Below are positions 46,351-55,007 of a stretch of DNA of 64,000 nucleotides, one piece after another. Every line of letters starts with the position of its first letter. Within the stretch, counting starts at the first letter, position 1. The notes beneath the pieces are model-generated. The model saw nothing but the letters and a program-made list of their open reading frames with translations. It was not told the DNA's origin and made no database searches. Origin of the DNA: an uncultured Bacteroidales bacterium. Its GTDB lineage: Bacteria; Bacteroidota; Bacteroidia; Bacteroidales; F082. The position numbers were made by a program, and so were the translations under genes. The stretch covers positions 94,112 through 158,111 of the forward strand of contig ONFO01000002.1 of the NCBI GenBank assembly GCA_900317155.1, written 5' to 3'.

Positions 46351-47646
46351 ATGAATAAAGTAGTAGAAAGAAAGTACCTCTTGGCCTTCGTGCTGGTGAC
46401 GTGTTGCTTTGCCCTTTGGGGCTTCGCCAACGACATCACCAACCCCATGGTGAAGGCCTTCTCGAAAATCTTCCGCATGAGCGTCACCGACGGCGCCTTG
46501 GTGCAATTGGCCTTCTATGGCGGCTATTTCTGCATGGCCCTGCCTGCCGCGCTTTTTGTGCGCAAGTTCTCCTACAAAGCCGGTCTCTTGATGGGTCTCG
46601 GACTCTATGCCGTAGGTGCCTTGATGTTCATTCCCGCTAAGGCGACAGGCAATTATTACCCCTTCCTCATCGCCTATTTCGTGCTGACTTGCGGCCTCTC
46701 TTTCCTCGAAACCACAGCCAACCCTTACATTCTTTCCTTGGGCGACAAGGAAACCGCCACGCGCCGCCTCAACCTGGCGCAAGCCTTCAATCCCATAGGC
46801 TCTTTAGCAGGCATGTTCGTGGCGATGAAGTTCATTCAGGCCAAACTCAATCCGTTGAGCACCGAGGAACGTGCCTTACTCTCAGAAGACCAATTTGAGG
46901 CTGTGAAAAGTGCCGACCTCGCTGTACTGAGCCGACCCTATGTCATCATCGGAGCGGTGTTAGTAGCGTTCTTTATCGTCATTCTGCTGTTGGTGAAAAC
47001 TCAAGCTAAGACAGACGAAAGCTCTGACCAAAATTTCGGTTCCACGGTGAAACGGCTTTGGCAGAACAAACCCTATCGTTATGGTGTACTGGCACAGTTT
47101 TTCTATGTCGGTGTGCAAATCATGTGCTGGACCTTCATCATCCAATATGGCACGCGTGTCTTCATGAACGAAGGCATGACAGAACAGGCCGCTGAAGTGC
47201 TCTCGCAACGCTACAACATCGTGGCTATGGCCATCTTTTGTGTAAGCCGATTCATCTGCACCTTCTTGCTGAAATACATCAGTCCCTCCAAGCTGCTCAC
47301 CTATTTGGGCATTGCTGGAGCCGTGCTGGTTTTAGGTGTGATTTTCCTCGACGGTCGTGCTGGAATGTATTGCCTGGTGGCGGTCTCTGCCTGCATGAGC
47401 CTTATGTTCCCGACCATCTACGGCATCGCCTTGACCAATACCGGCGACGATGCCAAGTTGGGTGCCGCTGGCCTCATCATGGCCATCTTGGGTGGCTCGG
47501 TGCTGCCTCCTTTGCAGGCCCGCATTATCGATGGCGGCGGAATCGGAAGCATTGCTTCGGTGAATTTGAGCTTCATCCTGCCGCTGATTTGCTTTATTGT
47601 CATCGTACTTTACGGTCATTTCGTTACCAAACTCAATAAACAATGA
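46351..47646 (+). CDS. fucP: L-fucose:H+ symporter
   Basis: A 431-residue major facilitator protein with 12 predicted helices. The N-terminal LVTCCFALWGFANDITNPMVKAFSKIFRMS is the hallmark of the FucP/sugar-porter branch that includes fucose and glucose/galactose permeases, followed by GLSFLETTANPYILSLG and the C-terminal FPTIYGIALTNTGDDAKLGAAGLIMAILGG. It should import L-fucose with protons across the inner membrane. Start is ATG 46351; the frame opens at 46318 inside the repeat. It overlaps the mutarotase gene by 4 bases. The lack of nearby fucI/fucK/fucA argues for use of imported fucose in glycan synthesis, but catabolic genes could be elsewhere. Confidence 0.9.
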   Translation: MNKVVERKYLLAFVLVTCCFALWGFANDITNPMVKAFSKIFRMSVTDGALVQLAFYGGYFCMALPAALFVRKFSYKAGLLMGLGLYAVGALMFIPAKATGNYYPFLIAYFVLTCGLSFLETTANPYILSLGDKETATRRLNLAQAFNPIGSLAGMFVAMKFIQAKLNPLSTEERALLSEDQFEAVKSADLAVLSRPYVIIGAVLVAFFIVILLLVKTQAKTDESSDQNFGSTVKRLWQNKPYRYGVLAQFFYVGVQIMCWTFIIQYGTRVFMNEGMTEQAAEVLSQRYNIVAMAIFCVSRFICTFLLKYISPSKLLTYLGIAGAVLVLGVIFLDGRAGMYCLVAVSACMSLMFPTIYGIALTNTGDDAKLGAAGLIMAILGGSVLPPLQARIIDGGGIGSIASVNLSFILPLICFIVIVLYGHFVTKLNKQ

Positions 47647-47966
47647 AACGCTATTGCCAAACTTTAGAACTCGTCGATGACCCTGAACTCATCGAAAGAT
47701 ATTGTGACATCCATGCCCATGTGTGGCCTGAAGTGATTGAAGGCCAAAGAGCTGTCGGTATCCTTGATATGCAAATATACCGCTTTGAAAATCAAGTATT
47801 TATGATTTGCGACACAGTAGATGATTTCGACTGGGACCGCGATATGGCACGGTTGGCCCAATTGCCTCGTCAGGCCGAATGGGAAGCCTATGTAGCCCAA
47901 TGCCAAGGTGCCGACCCCAACTTGCCTTCCACTGGAAAATGGCATTTAATGGAAAAAATCTTTTGA
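47643..47966 (+). CDS. L-fucose/L-rhamnose mutarotase (RhaM/DUF718 family)
   Basis: A 107-residue protein of the RhaM/DUF718 family, with RYCQTLELVDDPELIERYCDIHAHVWPEV at the start (catalytic His in HAHVWPE) and DVDFDWDRD-like text around residue 60 (VDDFDWDRDMARL). These enzymes speed up interconversion of the anomers of deoxy-sugars. Translational coupling to fucP (ATGA overlap) argues that L-fucose is the substrate here, as in fungal and bacterial FucM-like members, rather than rhamnose. Confidence 0.85.
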   Translation: MKRYCQTLELVDDPELIERYCDIHAHVWPEVIEGQRAVGILDMQIYRFENQVFMICDTVDDFDWDRDMARLAQLPRQAEWEAYVAQCQGADPNLPSTGKWHLMEKIF

Positions 47967-47982
47967 ATTGTTGAAAAAAACT

Positions 47983-48012
47983 TTTGAAATATTGAAAATA
48001 GCAGTACTTTTG
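47983..48012 (+). promoter_or_regulatory. Promoter for the CapD-like gene (-33 TTTG, -7 TACTTTTG)
   Basis: TTTG at 47983-47986 and TACTTTTG at 48005-48012 are 18 bases apart, the best full match to the Bacteroidota TTTG-N19-TAnnTTTG consensus in this window. The start codon at 48033 is 20 bases downstream. Confidence 0.75.
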
Positions 48013-48032
48013 CACGTTAAATCAATTTGTAT

Positions 48033-49955
48033 ATGCGTGATTCCAACATAATTAAGAAATTCTGTAATTTCATTTTTGGTAAACATAAGAGCAACACCCT
48101 GCCGCGTTATTGGATTCTTATCGCCGATATGGTCATTGTCATTGCTGCGTTTGTATTGGCCATTTTTATGTTGTATTTCAGAGACATTGGTGCTTCGGGG
48201 TATGATTGGAGCCGTATTTGGATAGTTCTCGCTGTGTATTTGATTGCCTTTTTGGCTACCAGAACATACGATGGAATGTTGCGTTACTCGGGCTTCCTCG
48301 ACATTCAAAAGATTCTGTTTTCTTGTACTGCGGCTGTCACATTTCTTATCATCAGTAAATTAATTGTCCATCAAATCAGACCGGAATGGAGTACTTTGGT
48401 TTACCCACGATATTCCACATTGATCTACCATTATCTAATCACCTTGGTTTCAATGATTATTATGCGACTCACTATCAGGCGCTTGTATAATGAGGTCTAC
48501 AAAAACCCAATCCAAAAGGAAAACACGCTTATCTATGGTGCGGGCGATGGTGGTACCATGTTGCTGCGCACTTTGAGTCAAGATACGGCTTCAATTTATA
48601 AAGTGAAGGCCTTTGCCGATGATGACCCAAAACGCGTTGGCATACAAATCAATACGGTGAAAGTGTATTCCCCTGCTGAGGCTTTGACGAAAAGCTTCAT
48701 CAAGAAAAACAATATCAAGGTGATGATTTTGGCTATTCCCAGTCTTAGTGAGGATCGCCGTAAACAAATCATCGAAAAAGGTTTGGCATTGAACTTGGTG
48801 GTGAAAACCATTCCCTCATTCTTAAAATGGATGGATGGAGAAATCAAGTCCAACCAAATTGAGGACATCAAGATTGAAGACCTTTTGGGCCGCACACCCA
48901 TCCAACTCGGGAAGGAAAATGTGACCCGCGAAATCAATAACAAAGTGGTTCTGGTCACGGGTGCTGCCGGTTCCATCGGAAGCGAGATTTGCCGTCAGGT
49001 GATGCGTTATAATCCTACCAAGCTTGTCATGCTCGACCAAGCCGAGTCGCCGATGTACGACTTCCAGTTTGAGATGAACAACACGCCCGATTTCAAGGAG
49101 TTGCGCGACAAGATGGCATTCGTCATCACCAACGTGAAAGACCCAGTTCGCATGAGAATGGTCTTCGAGACCTACCATCCGCAAGTGGTGTTCCATGCTG
49201 CTGCCTACAAGCATGTGCCTTTCATGGAGGAGAACGCTTACGAAGCCGTGTTTGTCAACGTGTTTGGCACCAAACTCGTAGCCGACTTGGCCGTTGAATA
49301 TGGTGTGGAAAAATTCGTCATGATTTCGACCGACAAGGCCGTCAACCCGACCAATGTGATGGGAGCCACCAAACGTATCGCTGAGATTTACACACAAAGC
49401 CGCAAGGGCAACACCAAGTTCATCACCACGCGCTTCGGCAATGTGTTGGGCTCGAATGGCTCGGTGGTGCCGTTGTTCCGCAAGCAGATTGCCCAAGGTG
49501 GACCTATCACCGTCACTGACCGTCGCATCACGCGCTACTTCATGACCATCCCCGAAGCCTGCAGCCTCGTGCTCGAAGCCGGTTCAATCGGCGAGGGTGG
49601 CGACATCTTCGTGTTCGATATGGGTGAGAAGGTCAAGATCTGGGATTTGGCCGAAAAGATGCGCAAGCTGGCCCATCGTCCTGAAATTGAAATCATCGAA
49701 ACGGGATTACGCCCTGGCGAGAAACTGTATGAGGAGGTATTGGCCAACGAAGAGAACACCATCAAGACCGACAACGAGAAGATCATGCACGCCGTGGTGC
49801 GGAAATACGAAACCACTGATGTCGACAACATGATTGCCAAACTCCACACCGAACTTGAGACCTGCGACCCAATGAAGATTGTGGCACAGATGAAGGTCAT
49901 CGTGCCTGAGTTCAAGAGCAATAACAGCATTTTCAGCACGTTGGACAAAGCCTGA
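48033..49955 (+). CDS. CapD/WbpM-type nucleotide-sugar 4,6-dehydratase, membrane-bound
   Basis: A 640-residue protein. Four membrane helices occupy about residues 20-150, followed by a CoA-binding-like domain (LIYGAGDGGTMLLR near 165) and a C-terminal SDR domain with VVLVTGAAGSIGSEICRQ (about 305-322), VFHAAAYKHVPFMEENAYEA, and STDKAVNPTNVMGATKR with the Lys of the active site (Met replaces Tyr in this family). Members such as WbpM convert UDP-GlcNAc to UDP-2-acetamido-2,6-dideoxy-4-keto-hexose. It is a monocistronic-looking gene with its own promoter, directly before the FAD/Fe-S gene. Confidence 0.9.
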   Translation: MRDSNIIKKFCNFIFGKHKSNTLPRYWILIADMVIVIAAFVLAIFMLYFRDIGASGYDWSRIWIVLAVYLIAFLATRTYDGMLRYSGFLDIQKILFSCTAAVTFLIISKLIVHQIRPEWSTLVYPRYSTLIYHYLITLVSMIIMRLTIRRLYNEVYKNPIQKENTLIYGAGDGGTMLLRTLSQDTASIYKVKAFADDDPKRVGIQINTVKVYSPAEALTKSFIKKNNIKVMILAIPSLSEDRRKQIIEKGLALNLVVKTIPSFLKWMDGEIKSNQIEDIKIEDLLGRTPIQLGKENVTREINNKVVLVTGAAGSIGSEICRQVMRYNPTKLVMLDQAESPMYDFQFEMNNTPDFKELRDKMAFVITNVKDPVRMRMVFETYHPQVVFHAAAYKHVPFMEENAYEAVFVNVFGTKLVADLAVEYGVEKFVMISTDKAVNPTNVMGATKRIAEIYTQSRKGNTKFITTRFGNVLGSNGSVVPLFRKQIAQGGPITVTDRRITRYFMTIPEACSLVLEAGSIGEGGDIFVFDMGEKVKIWDLAEKMRKLAHRPEIEIIETGLRPGEKLYEEVLANEENTIKTDNEKIMHAVVRKYETTDVDNMIAKLHTELETCDPMKIVAQMKVIVPEFKSNNSIFSTLDKA

Positions 49956-49958
49956 TCC

Positions 49959-52900
49959 ATGTTTAAGCTTTACACCGACCCCTTGCACCGCATCGCCTAC
50001 GCCACCGATGCGTCGGCTTATCGTGAGGTTCCTGAAGCCGTGACTTATCCCGAAAACGAACAGGATATTGTCAACTTGACCCAAATGGCACGCGAACGCC
50101 AGACCCACCTCATCCCAAGAGCTGGTGGCACTTCCATCGCTGGACAAGTGGTGGGAAGTGGCATAGTGGTCGACATCAGCAAACATTTCAAGAAAATACT
50201 GGAAATCAACAAGGAAGAACGTTGGGCGAGAGTACAGCCAGGTGTCGTCCTGGATGAATTGAACCTTGCTTTGGAGCCATACGGCCTGTTCTTTAGCCCC
50301 GAAACCTCCACCAGCAACCGTTGTTGCATCGGCGGCATGTTCGGCAATAACTCCTGCGGCTCGCACTCCCTAATTTATGGCAGCACCCGCCATCATGTGT
50401 TGGAAGCCCGAGGCGTGCTTTGCGATGGCAGCATTGAGGTGTTCAAAACATACACTATCAAAGAGTTGGAAGAACGCTTTGGCTCCCGCTTTTGGGAAAC
50501 TAACCGCTTATGTCATTCCGAGCAGGGGTTTGCGGGAATGGAATCTATAAGCGGTCAGTTTCAGCAGACCTCATTAATCCAAAGCATTTACTCACAACTT
50601 ATTAATTGGGCTTTAGACGAGAAAACCGTCCATCTGATAGAAGAAAACTACCCCGACAAGAGCCTACGCCGCCGTTCCTGCGGCTATGCTATCGATGAAG
50701 TTATTGAAGACCTGCACAATACGGCCAAACCGCTTGAGGAACGTACTATCAACCTCTGTAAAGTGGTGGCCGGCAGCGAAGGCACCTTGGCTTTCATCAC
50801 CGAAATCAAAGTCGACCTCGACCCCTTGCCACCCAAAGAGAAAATGGTGGTCTGCGCCCATTGCGACACGCTTCAAAAGAGTTTTTTGGGCAATCTCGTT
50901 GCCTTAAAATTCCAGCCTTCGGCCGTTGAACTGATGGATCGCAACATCCTGGAACTCAGCAAACAGAATGTCGAGCAACAGAAAAACCGCTTCTTTGTGC
51001 AAGGCGACCCTGCCGCTATCCTCATCATCGAATTGCGTGGTGAAACAAGGGCTGAAATCGATGCTGTTGCCGACCAATTGGAAAAGGCCTTAATCGAAAA
51101 CGAAGAACAATTGGTTTACGCTTGCTCAAGAGTTTACGGTTCCGAAATCAGCAAGGTGTGGAGTCTGCGCAAAGCGGGGTTAGGCTTGCTCACCGGCATG
51201 AAAGGCGATGCCAAACCTATCGGTGTCATCGAAGACACTGCTGTGGCACCCGAGAAACTGCCTGCTTACATGGCCGACTTTGCCCAAATGCTCGAAAACC
51301 TCGGCTTGAGTTGCGTTTATCATGCACATATCAGCACGGGTGAGTTGCATTTACGACCCATTATCAACATCAAGGAAGCGGAAGGCAAGCGGAAATTCCG
51401 TGAAGTGGCCTATCAGACCGCCTTGTTGGTCAAGAAATACAAAGGCTCGCTCAGCGGCGAGCATGGCGACGGTCGTTTGCGCGGTGAGTTCATCCAATTG
51501 CTTTATGGCGATGAAGTCTATGCCTTGATGCAAAACCTCAAAAAGTGTTGGGACCCGATGCAAGTGTTCAATCTGCACAAGATTGTCGACACCTTGCCTA
51601 TGGATAGCATGTTGCGCTTTGAGGTTGACCAGCAATATGCTATTGAAAAAGTAATTGGCAAAGGTAAGACCTATTACAATTGGAAAGCTGCTTTTGACGA
51701 ATGCAAGGTGGAAGGTGCCACAGGTGCAAAAAACCAACTTCATGCCTTGATGTGCAGCATCGAACAATGCAATGGTGCCGGAGATTGCCGCAAGTCGAAT
51801 TTGATTGGAGGCACACTTTGTCCCGCCTTTAAGGTGAGTGGCGACGAGACCAAGGCCACACGCGCTCGCGCCAATGTGCTTCGCGAAATCCTGACGAGAG
51901 GGTGGGAGAGTGAGGCCTTCACTGTCGCAAATTGCGTCCCGCAATTTGAAAAAGGCAATTCATCGAACTGCGAGACGCAGTTCTCGACAATGAAAAGTAT
52001 CTTAAAATCGAAAGAGTTAGCAGAAGTTTTGGACAGTTGTTTGGCCTGTAAAGGCTGTCGCAGCGAGTGTCCCTCCAATGTCGATATGACCCGACTGCGC
52101 TCCGAAATTTTGCAGCAAAAATACAATGTGAGTGCCATGCCTTTGCGTTCCTTTGCTGTGTCGTATATGGCCACAGTGGAGCAGTTGGGGCATTTCGTTT
52201 GGCCGTTGTACAACCTATTTGCATCGTGGAAGTTCTCGTCCAATATCATCAAAAACATCATCAAGTTCGCCACTGAGCGTGATATCCCGACGTTGAGCCG
52301 CGTCACAATGCGAACCGCCGTGAAACGCGAAAGCCAACAACACAAGAGCAAAGCCACAAAAGGAAAAGTCTATCTTTTTGCTGACGAGTTCACCAACTTC
52401 CAAGAGGCTGAACTGGGTTTGACTTTTGCCAAACTGCTATTACATTTGGGCTACGAAGTGGAAATCCCAAAGCACGTGGAAAGCGGTCGCGCCGCCATGT
52501 CGAAAGGCAACTTGAAGCTCGCCAAGAAGTTTGCCCTAAAGAATGTCAATTTGTTGAAAGACAAGGTTACAGCGCAAACGCCTTTGGTCGGCATCGAGCC
52601 TTCGTGCATCCTTAGCTTCCGCGACGAATACCCTGATTTGGTGCCTGCAGAATTGCGTCACGAAGCCAAAGCATTGGGTCGTAATGCATTGCTTTTCGAT
52701 GAATTCATCATGCGCGAAGTGGCCGCAGGACGTATCTCAGCCGAGGATTTCAAGACGGATACGGTGGAAATATGGCTCCATGGCCATTGTCACCAAAAGG
52801 CTTTGGTTGGCACAGAAAAGACTGTTGCCATGTTGAAGCTGCTAAAAGGTTCTAATGTGCATGTCATTCCCTCAGGCTGTTGTGGTATGGCGGGATCGTT

Positions 52901-53108
52901 CGGCTACGAGAAAGAGCACTACAAGACTTCTTTAGCTATTGGCGAAATGGTGCTTTTCCCGACTATCCGCAAAGCCATGTCTAACACTGATGGTGTCGTT
53001 CCATGTATTGTATCAGCCCCAGGCACCTCCTGCCGTCAGCAAATACTTGACGGAACGGGCGTTCATGCCGTACATCCCATCGAGATTCTCTATCGCTGGG
53101 TGAAATAA
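49959..53108 (+). CDS. FAD-linked oxidase/Fe-S/CCG-domain oxidoreductase (GlcD-GlcF-like fusion)
   Basis: A 1049-residue protein combining an FAD_binding_4 domain (PRAGGTSIAGQVVGSGIVVDISKH, GGMFGNNSCGSHSLIYG), the FAD-oxidase C-terminal domain (SGEHGDGRLRGEF), Fe-S clusters (CSIEQCNGAGDC; CLACKGCRSEC near 690) and two CCG motifs (EPSCILSFRDEY; SGCCGMAGSFGYEKEHY). This layout is that of membrane-associated D-lactate or 2-hydroxyacid dehydrogenases that feed electrons to quinone. It is about 80 residues longer than expected because of two in-frame palindromic insertions (residues about 182-199 and 650-675). Substrate is not certain; it starts 3 bases after the CapD-like gene. Confidence 0.88.
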   Translation: MFKLYTDPLHRIAYATDASAYREVPEAVTYPENEQDIVNLTQMARERQTHLIPRAGGTSIAGQVVGSGIVVDISKHFKKILEINKEERWARVQPGVVLDELNLALEPYGLFFSPETSTSNRCCIGGMFGNNSCGSHSLIYGSTRHHVLEARGVLCDGSIEVFKTYTIKELEERFGSRFWETNRLCHSEQGFAGMESISGQFQQTSLIQSIYSQLINWALDEKTVHLIEENYPDKSLRRRSCGYAIDEVIEDLHNTAKPLEERTINLCKVVAGSEGTLAFITEIKVDLDPLPPKEKMVVCAHCDTLQKSFLGNLVALKFQPSAVELMDRNILELSKQNVEQQKNRFFVQGDPAAILIIELRGETRAEIDAVADQLEKALIENEEQLVYACSRVYGSEISKVWSLRKAGLGLLTGMKGDAKPIGVIEDTAVAPEKLPAYMADFAQMLENLGLSCVYHAHISTGELHLRPIINIKEAEGKRKFREVAYQTALLVKKYKGSLSGEHGDGRLRGEFIQLLYGDEVYALMQNLKKCWDPMQVFNLHKIVDTLPMDSMLRFEVDQQYAIEKVIGKGKTYYNWKAAFDECKVEGATGAKNQLHALMCSIEQCNGAGDCRKSNLIGGTLCPAFKVSGDETKATRARANVLREILTRGWESEAFTVANCVPQFEKGNSSNCETQFSTMKSILKSKELAEVLDSCLACKGCRSECPSNVDMTRLRSEILQQKYNVSAMPLRSFAVSYMATVEQLGHFVWPLYNLFASWKFSSNIIKNIIKFATERDIPTLSRVTMRTAVKRESQQHKSKATKGKVYLFADEFTNFQEAELGLTFAKLLLHLGYEVEIPKHVESGRAAMSKGNLKLAKKFALKNVNLLKDKVTAQTPLVGIEPSCILSFRDEYPDLVPAELRHEAKALGRNALLFDEFIMREVAAGRISAEDFKTDTVEIWLHGHCHQKALVGTEKTVAMLKLLKGSNVHVIPSGCCGMAGSFGYEKEHYKTSLAIGEMVLFPTIRKAMSNTDGVVPCIVSAPGTSCRQQILDGTGVHAVHPIEILYRWVK
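50503..50555 (+). repeat. Palindromic repeat inserted in frame in the FAD/Fe-S gene (copy 1)
   Basis: ACCGCTTAT (50503-50511) pairs exactly with ATAAGCGGT (50547-50555), and inside, TCATTCC (50513-50519) pairs with GGAATGGA (50535-50542) with one bulge. The wording TGTCATTCCGAGC...GGAATCT is that of dispersed Bacteroidota intergenic repeats. It is translated between FWETN and LIQSIYSQL, where relatives have no such segment. Confidence 0.65.
51926..51983 (+). repeat. Two hairpins inserted in frame in the FAD/Fe-S gene (copy 2)
   Basis: CAAATTGCG-TCC-CGCAATTTG (51928-51948) and GAACTGCG-AGA-CGCAGTTC (51965-51983) are both perfect stems with 3-base loops, 16 bases apart. They are translated as VANCVPQFEKGNSSNCETQF between the linker after REILTRGW and the MKSILKSKELAEVLDSC helix before the second Fe-S motif. 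Confidence 0.65.
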
Positions 53109-53118
53109 TATGCCAATA

Positions 53119-53148
53119 TTGCCGTTATCTGAAAAAGCAGTATATTTG
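53119..53148 (+). promoter_or_regulatory. Promoter for the DUF3298 lipoprotein gene (TTG/TATATTTG)
   Basis: TATATTTG at 53141-53148 matches TAnnTTTG, and ATTG ending at 53121 gives a -33-like TTG at a 19-base spacing. The start codon at 53175 is 26 bases downstream. Confidence 0.6.
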
Positions 53149-53174
53149 CAACATTGAATTAATACTCATTCATC

Positions 53175-53933
53175 ATGAAAAAGCTAATCTTCGCCCTTGC
53201 CTTACTTCTCATGGTCATTGTAGGATGCAACCGCAGCAAGGAAAACCCCAACGAAGTTACAGTGGAGACTTACACCCTTAACGACAGTGTTTTCCTCGAA
53301 AATGAGTATGGTCAAGATTATTCCCGTTATTACATCTATCTTGAACTTCCTATCACAAAGAACGACAGCTTGCGCCAAAATATCATGGAATGGATGCTTG
53401 AACCAGGAACCGAGGATTATGTTGCTTTTTTTAATGCTGACAAAAATCGTTTCTTTGCTGAAGAAGGAGACGAACCAGAGTCAGAATTCAATGGGAGTTA
53501 TGCACTACTGGAACAAACAGACTCTTACGTTACCTATATTGCAGACGGCTATAGCTATACTGGCGGTGCCCATCCCATGCCTTGGTATTATGGAATTACA
53601 TTCAGCAAACTTGACGGAAGTGTGCTAGGCTATGACATGTTTGACGATAATGCGTTTGATGCTCCCGAGCCGCTTATCGAACTCATATCAAACAACATCC
53701 GCGAACAATATTTCGACAAAATCAACAATGAGGAGGAAGAATACCTCTTTGAACCCGACGACTTTTTCCCCCTCCCCACCAACCAGCCTTGGGTTGAATC
53801 CGACAGCATCGTGTTTTGTTACGGTCCTTTCGAAATCGCCCCATACGCAGCGGGAATGCCACTCTGCAAGATTTCCATCAAAGACCTGCAGCCCTATTTG
53901 AGCGAAAAAGGAAAATCCTTACTCAACAATTAA
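53175..53933 (+). CDS. DUF3298-domain lipoprotein (RsiV-like fold)
   Basis: A 252-residue lipoprotein with lipobox VIVGC (cysteine 18). The middle (YTYIADGYSYTGGAHPMPWYYGITFSKLDGSVLGYDMFDD region) carries the TGGAHP motif, and the end (VFCYGPFEIAPYAAGMPLCKISIKDLQPYL) carries the YxPFEIAPYAxG motif of the DUF3298/PdaC-RsiV family. In Bacillus RsiV this domain binds lysozyme; in Bacteroidota the role is unknown. It has its own promoter and is followed after 6 bases by manC, with which it may be cotranscribed. Confidence 0.85.
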   Translation: MKKLIFALALLLMVIVGCNRSKENPNEVTVETYTLNDSVFLENEYGQDYSRYYIYLELPITKNDSLRQNIMEWMLEPGTEDYVAFFNADKNRFFAEEGDEPESEFNGSYALLEQTDSYVTYIADGYSYTGGAHPMPWYYGITFSKLDGSVLGYDMFDDNAFDAPEPLIELISNNIREQYFDKINNEEEEYLFEPDDFFPLPTNQPWVESDSIVFCYGPFEIAPYAAGMPLCKISIKDLQPYLSEKGKSLLNN

Positions 53934-53939
53934 ACCTCT

Positions 53940-54995
53940 ATGAACAACAACTATTGCATCATAATGGCTGGCGGCATCGGAAGCCGTTTTTGGCCCCTCA
54001 GCAAAGACAATTATCCGAAACAATTCCTTGATATATTAGGCACGGGTAAAAGCTTCATCAGAAGCACCTACGAACGTTTCAGTCCCGTCATCCCCGACGA
54101 AAACTTCCTCGTGGTGACCAACAAAGCCTATAAACAACTCGTTTTGGAGCACCTTCCTATGCTCAAGCCGGATCAAGTGCTTTGTGAGCCAGCCCGACGC
54201 AATACAGCACCTTGCATCGCCTATGCTGCCTACCACATCCAGTCTTGCTGCAAGGAAGCCAACATCGTGGTCACACCTGCCGACCATTTGGTGACCAACG
54301 AAACCGAATTCCAACGTATTATTCGCCTTGGATTCGATTTCTTGACAAAGCACCAAAATGCATTGATGACCATAGGCATCAAGCCCAGTCGTCCAGAAAC
54401 GGGCTATGGATATATCCAAGTGCCTAAACAGGATGTGCTTCCCGAGGTGGTTAAGGTTGAAATGTTTAAGGAGAAACCTAACTATGAAACTGCGGTGAAG
54501 TTTGTGGCTGAAGGAAATTACTTCTGGAACAGTGGAATCTTCCTCTGGACGTTGGATGGCATCATGCAGGCGTTCAAACAATACTTGCCAGAGATGGTCG
54601 AAGTGTTTGAGAAAGGCAAGCACCTTTTCGGAACGCCTAAGGAGCAGGACTTTATCAGCGAGCATTTTGTAGACTGCCCCAACATCAGCATTGACTATGG
54701 TGTGATGGAAAAGTCACCAAACACTTACACCATTCCAGCCGACTTTGGTTGGAGCGACATTGGCACTTGGGGCTCATTGTTCACCCATGCAAAAAAAGAC
54801 AACAACGGCAACGCCCTGCGTGGTAAAGTGGTTTCGGTGGATAACAAGAACACAATCATCAATATTGAAGAGGGTTTTGAAGCCGTGGTGGAAGGCTTGG
54901 AAGACTATCTTGTGGCCTATCGCGACCACTCCTTACTCGTTTGCAAGCTCCATGATGAGCAACAGATTAAGATTTGGATTGAAGGACTGAAATAA
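53940..54995 (+). CDS. manC: Mannose-1-phosphate guanylyltransferase
   Basis: A 351-residue nucleotidyltransferase. CIIMAGGIGSRFWPLSKDNYPKQFLDI carries the GGxGSRxWPxS nucleotide loop and the lysine of the active site; EPARRNTAPCIAYAA, VTPADHLV, ETGYGYI, FKEKP and the acidic SIDYGVMEKSP block are typical of GDP-mannose pyrophosphorylases. It lacks the C-terminal phosphomannose isomerase domain found in longer forms. It provides GDP-mannose, the substrate of Gmd in the fucose locus, and for mannosylation. Confidence 0.95.
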   Translation: MNNNYCIIMAGGIGSRFWPLSKDNYPKQFLDILGTGKSFIRSTYERFSPVIPDENFLVVTNKAYKQLVLEHLPMLKPDQVLCEPARRNTAPCIAYAAYHIQSCCKEANIVVTPADHLVTNETEFQRIIRLGFDFLTKHQNALMTIGIKPSRPETGYGYIQVPKQDVLPEVVKVEMFKEKPNYETAVKFVAEGNYFWNSGIFLWTLDGIMQAFKQYLPEMVEVFEKGKHLFGTPKEQDFISEHFVDCPNISIDYGVMEKSPNTYTIPADFGWSDIGTWGSLFTHAKKDNNGNALRGKVVSVDNKNTIINIEEGFEAVVEGLEDYLVAYRDHSLLVCKLHDEQQIKIWIEGLK

Positions 54996-55007
54996 AAATA
55001 TACTGCC

